Below are positions 35,601 through 45,370 of a stretch of DNA of 47,074 bases, one piece after another (position 1 is the first letter of the stretch; every line of letters starts with the position of its first letter). A program made the position numbers and the translations under genes. This DNA is from a bacterium. GTDB lineage: Bacteria; Verrucomicrobiota; Kiritimatiellia; CAIKKV01; CAIYGI01. Under the pieces are notes generated by a model that made no database searches, had not been told where the DNA came from, and saw only the letters and a program-made list of their open reading frames with translations. The DNA is taken from positions 1-47,074 of the forward strand of contig JANYBP010000121.1 in assembly GCA_025360745.1 (NCBI GenBank), read 5' to 3'.

Positions 35601-38600
35601 GTGCTCTCCCGCGACTACCTGCACTTTACCACCCAGCGCAGCGACCGCGACAACGGCTATCTGCGCATCCGCAACCTGACGGCCACCAACCACCCGGCGC
35701 TTTGCCTGGACGAAGTCATCGTCACCGAACCCGGCGCCGGCATCGCCTTCTCGGCGGTCACGAATGTTCCCGCCTCGCCGATCTTCCTCGACAACGTGAA
35801 GATCGCCGCCGTCCTGACCCCCTTGGCGGGCGCCACGGGCATCGCGGCCCGCGTTTACTATCGCGACAATACCAACACGGCTTTCGAGTATGTGGATATG
35901 GCCACCACCGGCGGAAACTACTATGTGACGGCCACGGCCCTGCCCGCCACGGCGGCCGGTAACAGCATGCAATATTACCTCGTGGCCTCCTTCGGCGGCT
36001 TCCTGTCCGCGCAAAGCAGCCCGGTGCAATACCCGTCCGCCGGTCAGCCCCTGCTGGCCTACCAGGTTGGCGATTTGACAAACGACATCAACCGGGTGCA
36101 GGGCTTCGAGACCTATTCCGGGATGGCCGGGTTTGGTTCCACAAACTACGCCGACGGATGGGCGTTGTTCGGTTCGCGATTGATAAGCACTAACTCCGCA
36201 AATCAAGCGAATTTTTCTTATCAAGGCAGCAATTCTGTCTGGTTTAACGCGGCAAATACTGGCCCTTGGATTCAAACGCCGTTGCTCAGCAACGGTGTCG
36301 GCGGCATCACTTTCTACGCCGCCAGCAGCAAGTCACCAAGCGTTACCGAGTTGTTTGTTTTTGAAACCTCCACTAACGGAATAACCTGGATAACCAACAG
36401 CACGCTTACGGCCCAGATCTTCGTCGCCCCAAATTGGACTGCCTACACGCAGCCGATCAATGAGACGAACTCAATCTACCTGCGACTGCACCTGGTCTCC
36501 AACTCGGATTCGTCCGCCCAGACCAAAATAGACAACGTTTTCATCAGTTATCCGCCCGCGCGGGTGGCGGTCAGCAATGTGATCGTTGAGCCTGGCTATC
36601 CTTCGATTACCGATCCGGTCTTCGTCGCCTGCGATGTCTCTTCCGTCAGCCGGCCCTTCGCCGCCTACGGGATCAGTCCGAAACTGTGGTATCGCATCGG
36701 CGGCGTAACCAACGGGCCCGTGCCCATGAATTCCATCGGCGGCGCGCGCTACCGCTCGGCGGCGGCCATTCCGCCGCAGCCGGTCAATACCAGGGTGGAA
36801 TATTCGATTCAGGTGGACTTCGGCGGGTACTACGGCGTGGCCGCGGAACAGCAGTCGCCCTTCTACTATCCCGGCGGCGCCAGGACGCAGAGTTGGACCA
36901 ACTATCCCGCGCTGGTGCGGCGCGGCGGATCGGGTTACGGCGAAGTGGATGTCGTGGTCAATAATTCGTCTTTGAGCATGGATCTGATTTCGCCTTACCA
37001 GTGGCAGGGCATTTTCACGATCGCAACGCTGACCAACCAGGCGGTGATCGTCCTGCAGGGACTCAATCCCTATACCAACGGCGCCAGCCAGTATGGGCAG
37101 ACGATTACGCTGGGCGATTCCACGCAGTGGAAAACCAACACGCCCCTCACCGGCATAGCGCAGGCGGGCGGCGCCACCTTTACCCTGGGCGGCGCGCTGC
37201 AGGGACAGTATGTCTTCCAATACAACGAGCAGTCCGGCCAGTACCTGCTGCGCACCTGCACCTATCAGGACTTCAACAACGGCTGGCCCGAGACCAGCCA
37301 TGCATATGCCTTTGGCTCCGCCGATAACACCCCGTCCGTCAGCCCCAATTTCGGCCTCTGGGGAACCAATGTCGCGCGCTCGGTGCCGCAGACATTCGTC
37401 TCGAATGTCACCTGGTCTTATACAAACGCATACAGTCTATCCACGATCTTTAATAATATTGGCGGCACCTTCTGGGGCGCCAATAGATGCGCCGGCCCCA
37501 CCACCAACAGTGAACTCCAGACGTTGAACGGCTCCTACAACGGCTATCTCGTCCGGCCCAACAATAATCCTGCGGAAGCCTGGCGCGGCGTCGGTACGCT
37601 CAGTCTGCATTGCCGCACCACCAATTCTGGTGAGACCACCGTAGGCCTGTACCTTTGCCCGACTAACGCCAACTACGATTATGATGGCGACTGGATTGCC
37701 GTCACCAATTACAAGCTAAACAATAGCAGGGTCGACATCGATTTCTCTGTGCATACCAGTGCCACCATGTCGGTGATTTTGGCCCACCGCGAAGACTCCG
37801 GCAACAATTCCGTGTTGTTTTCGAATGTGAATGTCTCGGAATGGTACTCCGACACCCGCACCATCGGCGTCACCCGCGCGGAAAGCTTTTCGGGAGTGCC
37901 GTGGACTACCGCCTCCGCCTACACCAACGGTTTGATCAGCTCAAGCACCGAATACGGCATCTATGACTGCCGGATCGTGAATGCCAGTTCCACCAACTGG
38001 GCGGAAACGAGAGCCACGAACAATCAGGGCTATGTCGTGCAGGCTAATCGCGACCTCGGAGTGCTGGGCGTCGGCACGCTGAAACTGTCGGCCTGGGCGC
38101 CATCCGGAGATGCCGGACTGGCCGTCTTCCTGGCGCCGCTCGGCGATTACACCAACCGGACGCGCTGGGTTTACGTGGCGGGTTCCTCCAATGTTATCAG
38201 CGGCGGCGCCATCGCCAACATCCAGCTTGCAGTGAACAGGGCGACCAACACGGCGCTGGTCTTTGCGCACACTACCGGGGATGCCGAGCTGCGCCTGAGC
38301 GCGCTCTCGATCGCCTCCTACGATTCCACCAATGCCTGGGTGGCCAGCGAGGTCTGGATGGAATCCAACAGCGTCAGCCAGTGCCGCATGGAACCCAGCC
38401 GCGCCGAGACCGGGCGTAGTCAATACCTGCGTACGCCGCTGATCGCCGATCGTGCCGTCCAAATCGCGGTTGACTGGCTGTCGGGCGACGCCACCAACCC
38501 GGCCGCATTCGACGTTTATGCCACTTCCGGCGACAACTCGACCGGTTGGGGCACCAACAAACTAGACTCGGACAGCGGCGTGGTTACGAATAAGAAGACC

Positions 38601-40634
38601 TTTACCTACGCCATGCCGCTTAATTCGACCAACCTCTTTTTCTGGGTGGTCAACACCAGCAGCAACAACGGCGTCTTGATTGTGCGCGACGTTGTGGTCA
38701 CCCGCGCGCGTTCCACCTCGCTCTGGCTCGGCAACAATGTGGACGTGGAAGGTGACAGCCGGGCCTTCAGCGGGCTGACCTGTTTCCTGAACTCGGATGC
38801 GGTCGCCAATGTTGTGCCTCCCGGCAACATGAACAGCATTTTGGCCGATGTGGCGCCCTTCGTGCAGTCGCCCATTATGACCAACGGCATCGGCGAAATC
38901 AGCTTCTGGTACCGCAACTGGGCCATTACCGGCGGCAGTCCGACCCCGGCCCGGCTCGACATCCTGGCCTCGCCGACCGGCGGCACGAATAACGTGGGCT
39001 GGGTGACGCTGGCAACCATCACCAACATCGTCAACACCAACGATTACATTTACTTCACCTACGTCAACTTCGACAGTTCCAACCGCTATGTGCGCATCCA
39101 GAACAATACCAACAACCAGCCGGTTGGACGGGTCTGTCTGGACAACGTCATCGTGATCACGCCGATGGCTTGCGACGTCGTGCTCAGCAATCTGACGGTC
39201 TCGCCGCGCATCCCGCTTTACACCAACAGCGTAAACGTGACGGTAGACCTCTCCGATCCCTTCCTCTTCCCCTCCAACATCCTGCTTACCGCCTACTATC
39301 AGACCGGCACGACCTATGGCGCCTGGAGCAGTACCACCGGCTCGATCGCCATGACCTGCATCGCCAGCAACCCCTCCATACGCTGGTCGCGTTACCAGAC
39401 CGTCTCGCAAATTCCGGCGCTGCCGGTGGATACTTTCGTCAAGTACTGGGTCGGCGCCACCTTCGACGGCTATCTCACCCAGGCCACCGCCAGCCACCCC
39501 AAGGTCAACCAGGACTTTGTCACCCCCGCCTGGTACCGCCCGCTGAACTACAGCGCCAGCAACGCCTACTACATCGTCTTCTCCTCCCCCACCGGCGCGG
39601 TCTGGATCAACGAGTTCAACGTGGTGGACAGTTTGTACGGTACGACACGGCAATTTGTCGAATTGGCGGGACGCAGCGGCGCGAATATCGGCAACTGGCG
39701 CATCGGGGCCTATAAGAACGCCACCCCCACCAACCCGATCGCCGTCTATACCCTGACCAATGGCTCCGCGCTGCATAGTCCAACCAATGGCTACGGCTTC
39801 TGGGTGCTGGGCATGAGCGCCTGGCCGCAGCGCGACATGACCATGACCAACGTCTGGCCGGCCCTCAACGGCGGCATCGAGCTGAAACGCAGCTGCGGCG
39901 CCATCGAGCAGGCCATCTGTTACGCCTACTCCGACGGCGCTGTGGCGGCGCTGATCGCCAACGGTTTCGCGCGCGTCGGCGTTGACGAGTCCGCCTTCGA
40001 TGAACCGGTCTTCCGCTACGGCAGCATCACCAACGGCGTCCTGTGGGGCAACGATACCGATGCCTTGAGCGATTACACACCCGGCGGAATCAACTATAAC
40101 CAGACCTTCCCGCCCCTGCCGATCGCTAACCCCGTCCTGACCGCCAGCGCCGGCGCTAACGGCGCGATTTCTCCGGCCAGCACGAACGTGCCCCCCGGCG
40201 GCAGCGCGACCTTCGTCATCACGGCCACGAATAATTACCGCATCGCTTCGCTGACCACCAATGGAACAGCCGTGACCGGCATGACTTTCAACAACAACAG
40301 CACGGTTACCAATTTCACCTGGAGCAACGTGCAGGCCGACGGCACGCTGGCCGCGACCTTCACGGCTCAGACCAATGCGGCGCCCTCGGTGGCCATTCTC
40401 GGCATCTGGCTGAACACCAACGTCTGGATCGTTCACACCGGCGCCAACGGCTGGGCGCCGACGCCATGGTATGCGACCAACCTCTCGCTGCATCCGATTC
40501 AATGGGCCAATGTGCCGGTCTATTCGAGCACCTATCCGTTGCCGATGAACGGTCCTTACACCAGCAACTTCCCGCGTCTAACCAACGCGACCACCTATTT
40601 CTACACCATCGTCGCCACCAACTCCGCCCCCTAG
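32649..40634 (+). CDS. Giant secreted multi-module protein (2661 aa)
   Basis: A signal peptide (about 1-28, LLALTVLSALLLNPAPGTAF) precedes a chain of Thr/Asn/Ser-rich beta-sandwich modules. A jelly-roll unit beginning QGFETY..M..FGSTNYADGW occurs at about 37-205 and again at about 1150-1315. Shorter related units carry the motif G-Q-I-G-F-W-Y-R near 460, 945 and 2080. A second recurring unit (I-x-G-x-Y-x-W-x-G near 317 and its partners near 795 and 1440) resembles surface binding modules. A lamin-tail-like domain (INEFNV...FVELAG) is near 2315-2400. One InlB-like repeat, shared with the 639-aa protein, is near 2497-2577. No sortase, PEP-CTERM or autotransporter ending is visible. Probably a surface or exported binding protein; no enzymatic motif was recognised. 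ATG 32649 is preferred over 32589 because it starts the signal peptide. Confidence 0.85.
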   Translation: MNNRQKPGLLALTVLSALLLNPAPGTAFVTNTAIGVNGLQGFETYPGMGSFGSTNYADGWSLSNSRMIKWPNATNRTVTYQGSNAVYMSTASLLPWIRTPLLSNGVGSVVFYALSSSSLNPTESLDFETSGDGTTWSTNSTLTAQIFGVTNWNAYTQAINVTSPVFLRLHLTSNSASAQTYFDNLVLSYPRATISITNGLPSPNPATVNVPFNMTVTVAPVGLVSNVTVTNFWSNDGGGSWHAIAMITNGANSFITTNAIPGQSAVTIKYYFIAGFQGPDAVSPVVSSTNEFTVQAPANVSGLASLRVQGDLNTNLWVIGDYSWLGVAQSSSALTNALVKFQGVTTNQPPTTNTWGDAAQARYLFRIDGTASTNGTNIVIGGANSGAFIFTFVETNRAYSIDHGVYQSFDDWPLSGTSNAGWTSLTGMNFGDGDHTHRGQSAQLPANGWVMTPYLSLGIGQIGFWYRDYPTNGLPATTCSVQKSVDGANWTTLTNLTVNNNVYQRFTLTVEDRNSRYVRLLNGSGERLCLDDVTVTDPFWSGVTFGAVTNLPAVPTSTDTVTINATLVPAAGTSNIFATLYYRGGSSGAYTPRTMTNSGTNYSNSVAIPAGIGPDGGAGLVQYFIACTFQGYNSGQSSPAYYPPDTNFPSVYNIARSYLALTNAVTLPAVPTTTNAIALALDILPFASAYNATATAYYSFGSAAGPFTPIGMSSTGGNHFVTAPIAAQNVPSGTFLYYYFTATCLGANPLVPTNYPAGGAAAPLAVQISAAPFNSLYTNLVVSGGGLTPGMMLVGNGLWQGVMTVTNLVNPGFVFTGQNSGATNFGVTTQPVTNFPFFGTAVAGAGNIVLSGANNGPLVFSFDETTLAWSVLRADYVNFDAWTNGTGGYGNYTNSDGWVLTAGRVTSNSAPDTALAFLNRSGLLNAGPLTNQSLRSPHLANGVGQIGFWYRNAQTNGTPAAGFTVDLAPDPVAGPWTTVATVTNVLSRDYLHFTTQRSDRDNGYLRIRNLTATNHPALCLDEVIVTEPGAGIAFSAVTNVPASPIFLDNVKIAAVLTPLAGATGIAARVYYRDNTNTAFEYVDMATTGGNYYVTATALPATAAGNSMQYYLVASFGGFLSAQSSPVQYPSAGQPLLAYQVGDLTNDINRVQGFETYSGMAGFGSTNYADGWALFGSRLISTNSANQANFSYQGSNSVWFNAANTGPWIQTPLLSNGVGGITFYAASSKSPSVTELFVFETSTNGITWITNSTLTAQIFVAPNWTAYTQPINETNSIYLRLHLVSNSDSSAQTKIDNVFISYPPARVAVSNVIVEPGYPSITDPVFVACDVSSVSRPFAAYGISPKLWYRIGGVTNGPVPMNSIGGARYRSAAAIPPQPVNTRVEYSIQVDFGGYYGVAAEQQSPFYYPGGARTQSWTNYPALVRRGGSGYGEVDVVVNNSSLSMDLISPYQWQGIFTIATLTNQAVIVLQGLNPYTNGASQYGQTITLGDSTQWKTNTPLTGIAQAGGATFTLGGALQGQYVFQYNEQSGQYLLRTCTYQDFNNGWPETSHAYAFGSADNTPSVSPNFGLWGTNVARSVPQTFVSNVTWSYTNAYSLSTIFNNIGGTFWGANRCAGPTTNSELQTLNGSYNGYLVRPNNNPAEAWRGVGTLSLHCRTTNSGETTVGLYLCPTNANYDYDGDWIAVTNYKLNNSRVDIDFSVHTSATMSVILAHREDSGNNSVLFSNVNVSEWYSDTRTIGVTRAESFSGVPWTTASAYTNGLISSSTEYGIYDCRIVNASSTNWAETRATNNQGYVVQANRDLGVLGVGTLKLSAWAPSGDAGLAVFLAPLGDYTNRTRWVYVAGSSNVISGGAIANIQLAVNRATNTALVFAHTTGDAELRLSALSIASYDSTNAWVASEVWMESNSVSQCRMEPSRAETGRSQYLRTPLIADRAVQIAVDWLSGDATNPAAFDVYATSGDNSTGWGTNKLDSDSGVVTNKKTFTYAMPLNSTNLFFWVVNTSSNNGVLIVRDVVVTRARSTSLWLGNNVDVEGDSRAFSGLTCFLNSDAVANVVPPGNMNSILADVAPFVQSPIMTNGIGEISFWYRNWAITGGSPTPARLDILASPTGGTNNVGWVTLATITNIVNTNDYIYFTYVNFDSSNRYVRIQNNTNNQPVGRVCLDNVIVITPMACDVVLSNLTVSPRIPLYTNSVNVTVDLSDPFLFPSNILLTAYYQTGTTYGAWSSTTGSIAMTCIASNPSIRWSRYQTVSQIPALPVDTFVKYWVGATFDGYLTQATASHPKVNQDFVTPAWYRPLNYSASNAYYIVFSSPTGAVWINEFNVVDSLYGTTRQFVELAGRSGANIGNWRIGAYKNATPTNPIAVYTLTNGSALHSPTNGYGFWVLGMSAWPQRDMTMTNVWPALNGGIELKRSCGAIEQAICYAYSDGAVAALIANGFARVGVDESAFDEPVFRYGSITNGVLWGNDTDALSDYTPGGINYNQTFPPLPIANPVLTASAGANGAISPASTNVPPGGSATFVITATNNYRIASLTTNGTAVTGMTFNNNSTVTNFTWSNVQADGTLAATFTAQTNAAPSVAILGIWLNTNVWIVHTGANGWAPTPWYATNLSLHPIQWANVPVYSSTYPLPMNGPYTSNFPRLTNATTYFYTIVATNSAP

Positions 40635-41113
40635 CCGGCCAAAACAGCAATATCGATCTTCCGGGATTAGTAAAGGGTCAGTGATGGGCGGATCTGGTAG
40701 GGCGGCCTCGCCGAGGCCGCCGGAACTTGGATAAGAACAGGCAGGCAATTGTGTGTGGATCGAAGACGGCGCTTTCGGCGAGAGCGCCCGACCTTTCCAT
40801 ATTCACCGCGTCACTGAGGCATTACCGGGATTAACGTGTGGTTTTCTATTGAGGAACGCGGCACGATCGATAGCGCAAAGGAGTGACTAAGTGTGTGGGA
40901 CTAAGCGTAACCGACTAAGAATGGGACTAAGTGTGGCGGAGGGACGAGTAACTGTTGACACTTAGTCCCACGCTTAGTCGTTTACACTTAGGCGACTCGC
41001 TTAGTCGTTTGCTTCGCTTCACATGCAGTGCCAAAAGCCCATGATTATTTACACTGAAAACCCGGCAAAATCGTTTTCAACTAACAGCCTTCAGCCTAAC
41101 CCCCTGATTCCCC
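40635..41113. other. Gene-free gap with several hairpins
   Basis: No coding sequence is convincing here. A near-perfect hairpin GGCGGCCTCG-C-CGAGGCCGCC is at 40701-40721, and another (GGCGCT...AGCGCC) at 40768-40788. The right part holds the inverted ACTAAGTGT tracts described separately. Neither hairpin is followed by a T run, so they are not classic terminators. Confidence 0.6.
40885..41010. repeat. Inverted GACTAAG/CTTAGTC low-complexity tracts
   Basis: The left side repeats GACTAAG(T/C)G words (about 40884-40935). The right side repeats their complements (about 40958-41007). A perfect 12-base pair is 40923-40934 with 40958-40969; it extends to 21 matches over 23 bases when two mismatches are allowed. 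It lies upstream of the esterase gene. Confidence 0.82.
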
Positions 41114-41902
41114 ATGGCCCTAATCCACGCGCACTTCTATTCTCAAGTCCTCGGCTGTCAATCCTGCATGGATGTCATTCTGCCGGAACCCGGGTTGCGC
41201 ACGCTGGCGGACCGCCCCGTCCAACCCGTCCAGCATCCCTGCCTCTGGCTTTTGCACGGGCTCTCGGACGATCATACGATCTGGCAGCGCCGCACCTCCA
41301 TCGAACGCTATGTCGACGGACTCGAACTGGCGGTCGTGATGCCCGCCGTGGCGCGCAGTTTTTACACCGACATGCGCCATGGCGGCCGCTACTGGACCTA
41401 TCTCAGCGAGGAAGTGCCCGCCGTGGCGCGGGCGCTATTTCAGCTCTCTTCCCGGCGGCAGGATAATTTCGCGGCGGGTCTTTCGATGGGCGGCTACGGC
41501 GCCTTCAAACTCGCGCTGCGCCATCCCGAACGTTACGCCGCCGCCGCCAGTCTCTCGGGCGCGCTCGATCTGGCCGCCTGGGCCGCCAAACCCGCCAGCG
41601 CGGCCGATACAAGGCTGATTTTCGGCGACACGGCGAAGCTGGCCGGATCGGACGACGACTTGCTGGCCCTGGCCGGACGGGTGGCCGCGCTCGACGAGAC
41701 GCTGCGTCCGCGCCTCTTTCAATGGTGCGGCACGGAAGATCCCTTGTACGCCGGCAACCTGACCTTTCGCGATCGTGCGCTACAGTTGGGACTCCCGCTC
41801 ACCTGCACCGATGGCCCCGGCAACCACGCCTGGGTCCACTGGGATCTCCAGATCCAGCGCGTCCTCTCCTGGCTGCCCCTGCCTCCCCCCGTTAAGCGTT
41901 AA
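41114..41902 (+). CDS. Alpha/beta-hydrolase esterase (S-formylglutathione hydrolase-like family)
   Basis: The 262-aa protein is a putative esterase of the D/FGH family. The nucleophile is S124 in G-L-S-M-G-G-Y-G-A, the acid is probably D209 (CGTEDPLY), and the histidine is H238 ([11 protein letters not shown]). The oxyanion segment is LLHGLSDD near 47-54. There is no signal peptide, so it is cytoplasmic. Related enzymes act on short-chain acyl esters or S-formylglutathione; the substrate cannot be fixed here. Its stop codon lies inside a short GTTAAGC repeat. Confidence 0.9.
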   Translation: MALIHAHFYSQVLGCQSCMDVILPEPGLRTLADRPVQPVQHPCLWLLHGLSDDHTIWQRRTSIERYVDGLELAVVMPAVARSFYTDMRHGGRYWTYLSEEVPAVARALFQLSSRRQDNFAAGLSMGGYGAFKLALRHPERYAAAASLSGALDLAAWAAKPASAADTRLIFGDTAKLAGSDDDLLALAGRVAALDETLRPRLFQWCGTEDPLYAGNLTFRDRALQLGLPLTCTDGPGNHAWVHWDLQIQRVLSWLPLPPPVKR

Positions 41903-42057
41903 GCGTTCGATGTTGACTGTTCGACGTTCGCCTTCCCCTCCACCCTCCACCCTCCACCCTCCACCTTCCCCACCTTCTTCCTCCCCGAAATTTATTCCTC
42001 TTTCCCGCCATTTGTGGCAACATCCGTCCGACTTCAATAGCAGGAGCACGCCCCGTT
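41903..42057. other. Low-complexity gap before icd
   Basis: It contains GTTAAGC repeats, GTTCGATGTTGACTGTTCG-like words, then a CCACCCT repeat (about 41939-41968) and a C/T-rich stretch. AGGAG before ATG 42058 is the only recognisable signal. The CCACCCT tract is complementary to GGAGGGTGG words found at 45117-45145. Confidence 0.6.
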
Positions 42058-43314
<1,257 letters not shown>

Positions 43315-43367
43315 GAAACTCTCCGCTCTAAATCTTTCATCTCCGGGCAGTTGCCAAAGGATTGAGC

Positions 43368-44078
43368 ATGCTGATGTTTCGCCGTCCACGGCCGTACGCC
43401 GGGCTGGAAAAAGCGCTGGGTTATCGTTTCAAGACGACGGCCCTGCTGGAGCTGGCGCTCACGCACCGCTCCTACCGCCACGAGACAGAAGGCGTGGCGG
43501 GCGATAACCAGCGCCTGGAATATCTGGGCGACGCCGCCCTGGGTCTGGCCGCCGCGGCGCATCTCTACGCCGAGGACGCCACCGCCGACGAGGGACTGCT
43601 GACCGAGCGGCGCAGCCGGCAGGCCAGCGGCCGTTCGCTGGCCCACGCCGCGCGCCGGCTGGGTCTGGGCGCCTGGCTGCGGCTGGGCCGCGGCGAGGAA
43701 TGCAGCGGAGGTCGGGAACGGGAATCGTTGCTCGGCGATGCGATCGAAGCGGTCTTCGGCGCCGCCTACCTGGACGGCGGCATGAAAGCCGTCGAGACCA
43801 TCTACCGCCGCCTCTGCGCCAGTGGGGACGCCGCCGCCGCGCCCGCCGAAAGCCGCTGGATGGATAATCCCAAAGGCCAGTTGCAGGATTGGATGCAACG
43901 CGCCGGTCACGGCGCGCCGGCCTACCGGCTGGCGGCCGAAGAAGGCCCCTCACACAAGAAACGCTTTGTCGTCACCGTCCGCGTCAACGGCCGCGATTAC
44001 CGCGGCGCCGGCTCCACCCGCCGCGCCGCCGAAGCCCACGCCGCCGGCGCCGCCATGGCGGAGGTGACGCAGGAATAG
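43368..44078 (+). CDS. rnc: Ribonuclease III
   Basis: RNase III cuts double-stranded RNA in rRNA maturation and mRNA turnover. The 236-aa protein has the signature NQRLE51YLGD55AALG, the second metal-binding set D124-x-x-E127 in GDAIEAVFGAAYLDGG, and a C-terminal double-stranded-RNA-binding domain (about 160-232, NPKGQLQDWMQRAG...). ATG 43368 follows AAAGGA at good spacing; ATG 43374 is a possible alternative. All catalytic residues are present. Long inverted repeats in the nearby intergenic RNA would be natural substrates (inference). Confidence 0.96.
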   Translation: MLMFRRPRPYAGLEKALGYRFKTTALLELALTHRSYRHETEGVAGDNQRLEYLGDAALGLAAAAHLYAEDATADEGLLTERRSRQASGRSLAHAARRLGLGAWLRLGRGEECSGGRERESLLGDAIEAVFGAAYLDGGMKAVETIYRRLCASGDAAAAPAESRWMDNPKGQLQDWMQRAGHGAPAYRLAAEEGPSHKKRFVVTVRVNGRDYRGAGSTRRAAEAHAAGAAMAEVTQE

Positions 44079-44097
44079 AACCGAATGGTAAACAGTA

Positions 44098-44182
44098 AAC
44101 AGTGAACAGAGACAAGGATCGAGTTCGGAGATTAGATCGTTAGATTGGGATCAAATTTCTGACTACCTGAGCGTTCACTGTT
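44098..44182. repeat. Inverted AACAGTGAAC tracts between convergent genes
   Basis: AACAGTGAAC at 44098-44107 pairs perfectly with GTTCACTGTT at 44173-44182. The left side is preceded by GTAAACAGTAAACA repeats and the right is followed by TCACTTTTCGC. It lies between rnc and the convergent outer-membrane-protein gene. Confidence 0.72.
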
Positions 44183-44199
44183 CACTTTTCGCTCTTCTT

Positions 44200-44275
44200 C
44201 CTAACCCGGCATAGCCGGAACCAAGACGTTTCAAATGATGACCATCTTGCGATTGATTCATTTCGTAAGGGACTA
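44200..44275 (-). repeat. 76-bp dispersed repeat, copy B
   Basis: It is 73/76 identical to 26251-26326. On the minus strand it begins with the TAG stop codon of the outer-membrane-like gene, so it forms the start of that gene's 3' untranslated region. It includes the CCGGC-TAT-GCCGG hairpin. Confidence 0.9.
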
Positions 44276-45007
44276 AAAATGCAGGCTCAGATTCAAATCG
44301 AACGAGCCGGACCCAAAGTACAGGTAGTTCACGCCCGCCGCGAGATTGTGGGAGATGAACAATTCACAGCCCGCCAGAAAGCCGGCCTTGTCCGTGGCGT
44401 CGTAGTCCTGACCCAAGGCCTTGCCTTTCAGGTTGGAGACCGCCGGACCCAGCGTCAGGCGCACGCTGTAGGGTATGGCGGTCAGTTCCTGACGGCGGTC
44501 CGCGAAGATTTCATATCCCGCCGTGAAGGCCGCGAACCACTCCTCGCCTGTCAGATCCCGCCCGGCCAGTTGTGAACTGTACTGGGCATATTGGCCCTCC
44601 GCGGCGAAAGTGATCTGGCCGGCCAAAAAGTTCGGATCGGTCAGATCGTATTTCCACAAATCCAGACGCAAGCCGGCCAGCCAGCTCATGTCGTTGTCGC
44701 CCCAGACGGGATCCTTGTCGAAGCGGCCGCGCGCGCTGCCCGCGCCGCCGAATACGGTCAGCCAGGGACAAATATCCACACCCAGTTCGCCGCCGTAAGT
44801 TTGAAATTCCAGCTTCCGCGCCGTCTCTCCGAAAGTCACATCGCGGCGCAGGAAAAGAAAGTCCAGTCCGATGCTGATTCGCGACAGCGAGTCGGCGGTC
44901 ATCAACGACTCGCGCGGCCCGGCGTCGCCGTAGACGGCGGCGCCCGCGCTGACGGCGAAGGCGGTTAAGATGGGCAGGATGGCCAGATAACGGTGCAGTT
45001 TACACAT
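44273..45007 (-). CDS. Putative outer-membrane beta-barrel protein
   Basis: The 244-aa protein has a signal peptide (about 1-24, LAILPILTAFAVSAGAAV). Alternating aromatic/polar strands follow, ending in a C-terminal segment FDLNLSLHF whose terminal Phe is typical of barrel proteins assembled by the Bam machinery. Segments such as LEFQTYGGELGVDICPWLTV and AGVNYLYFGSGSFDLNLSLH fit an 8-10 strand barrel. No specific family is recognised. AAGGAG precedes ATG 45007. The TAG stop is supplied by the dispersed repeat. Confidence 0.7.
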   Translation of the reverse strand: MCKLHRYLAILPILTAFAVSAGAAVYGDAGPRESLMTADSLSRISIGLDFLFLRRDVTFGETARKLEFQTYGGELGVDICPWLTVFGGAGSARGRFDKDPVWGDNDMSWLAGLRLDLWKYDLTDPNFLAGQITFAAEGQYAQYSSQLAGRDLTGEEWFAAFTAGYEIFADRRQELTAIPYSVRLTLGPAVSNLKGKALGQDYDATDKAGFLAGCELFISHNLAAGVNYLYFGSGSFDLNLSLHF

Positions 45008-45370
45008 GCCTGATACTCCTTAAACGGGGACGCCGGTTGCGCGCCGCACCGCGCCCCTACTGTCGCCCCTCCCGCTGCCCGCGTCAAGCGGTGAATCGGT
45101 AAGTCGGTGAGTCGGTGGAGGGTGGAAGGTGAGTCGGTGGAGGGTGGAAGGTGAACGTTGAACAGTCAACATCGAACGAGGAACGAAAGCAATGCGAATA
45201 AAGAGTTTTCGCGCAGAGGCGCGGAGGCGCGGAGGGATGGTGAATTGTGAGTGGTGAGTATGAAGGCAATACGAACGCTCACCGAATCACTGACTCACCG
45301 ACTTACCGACTCACTGACTCACCGACTTCCGCCATTGCCTTCCCAACGGGGGATGGTGTAGGATTTTCAG
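45008..45370. repeat. Divergent gap bracketed by inverted GTGAGTCGG tracts
   Basis: No gene is visible. The left tract (about 45089-45145) is built from GGTGAGTCGGT and GGAGGGTGGAAGG words. The right tract (about 45279-45330) uses the complementary CACCGACT words. A perfect 17-base inverted pair is 45097-45113 with 45292-45308. The middle holds GCGCAGAGGCGCGGAGGCG-type repeats (about 45211-45237). No clear promoter was found for either divergent gene. Confidence 0.82.
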
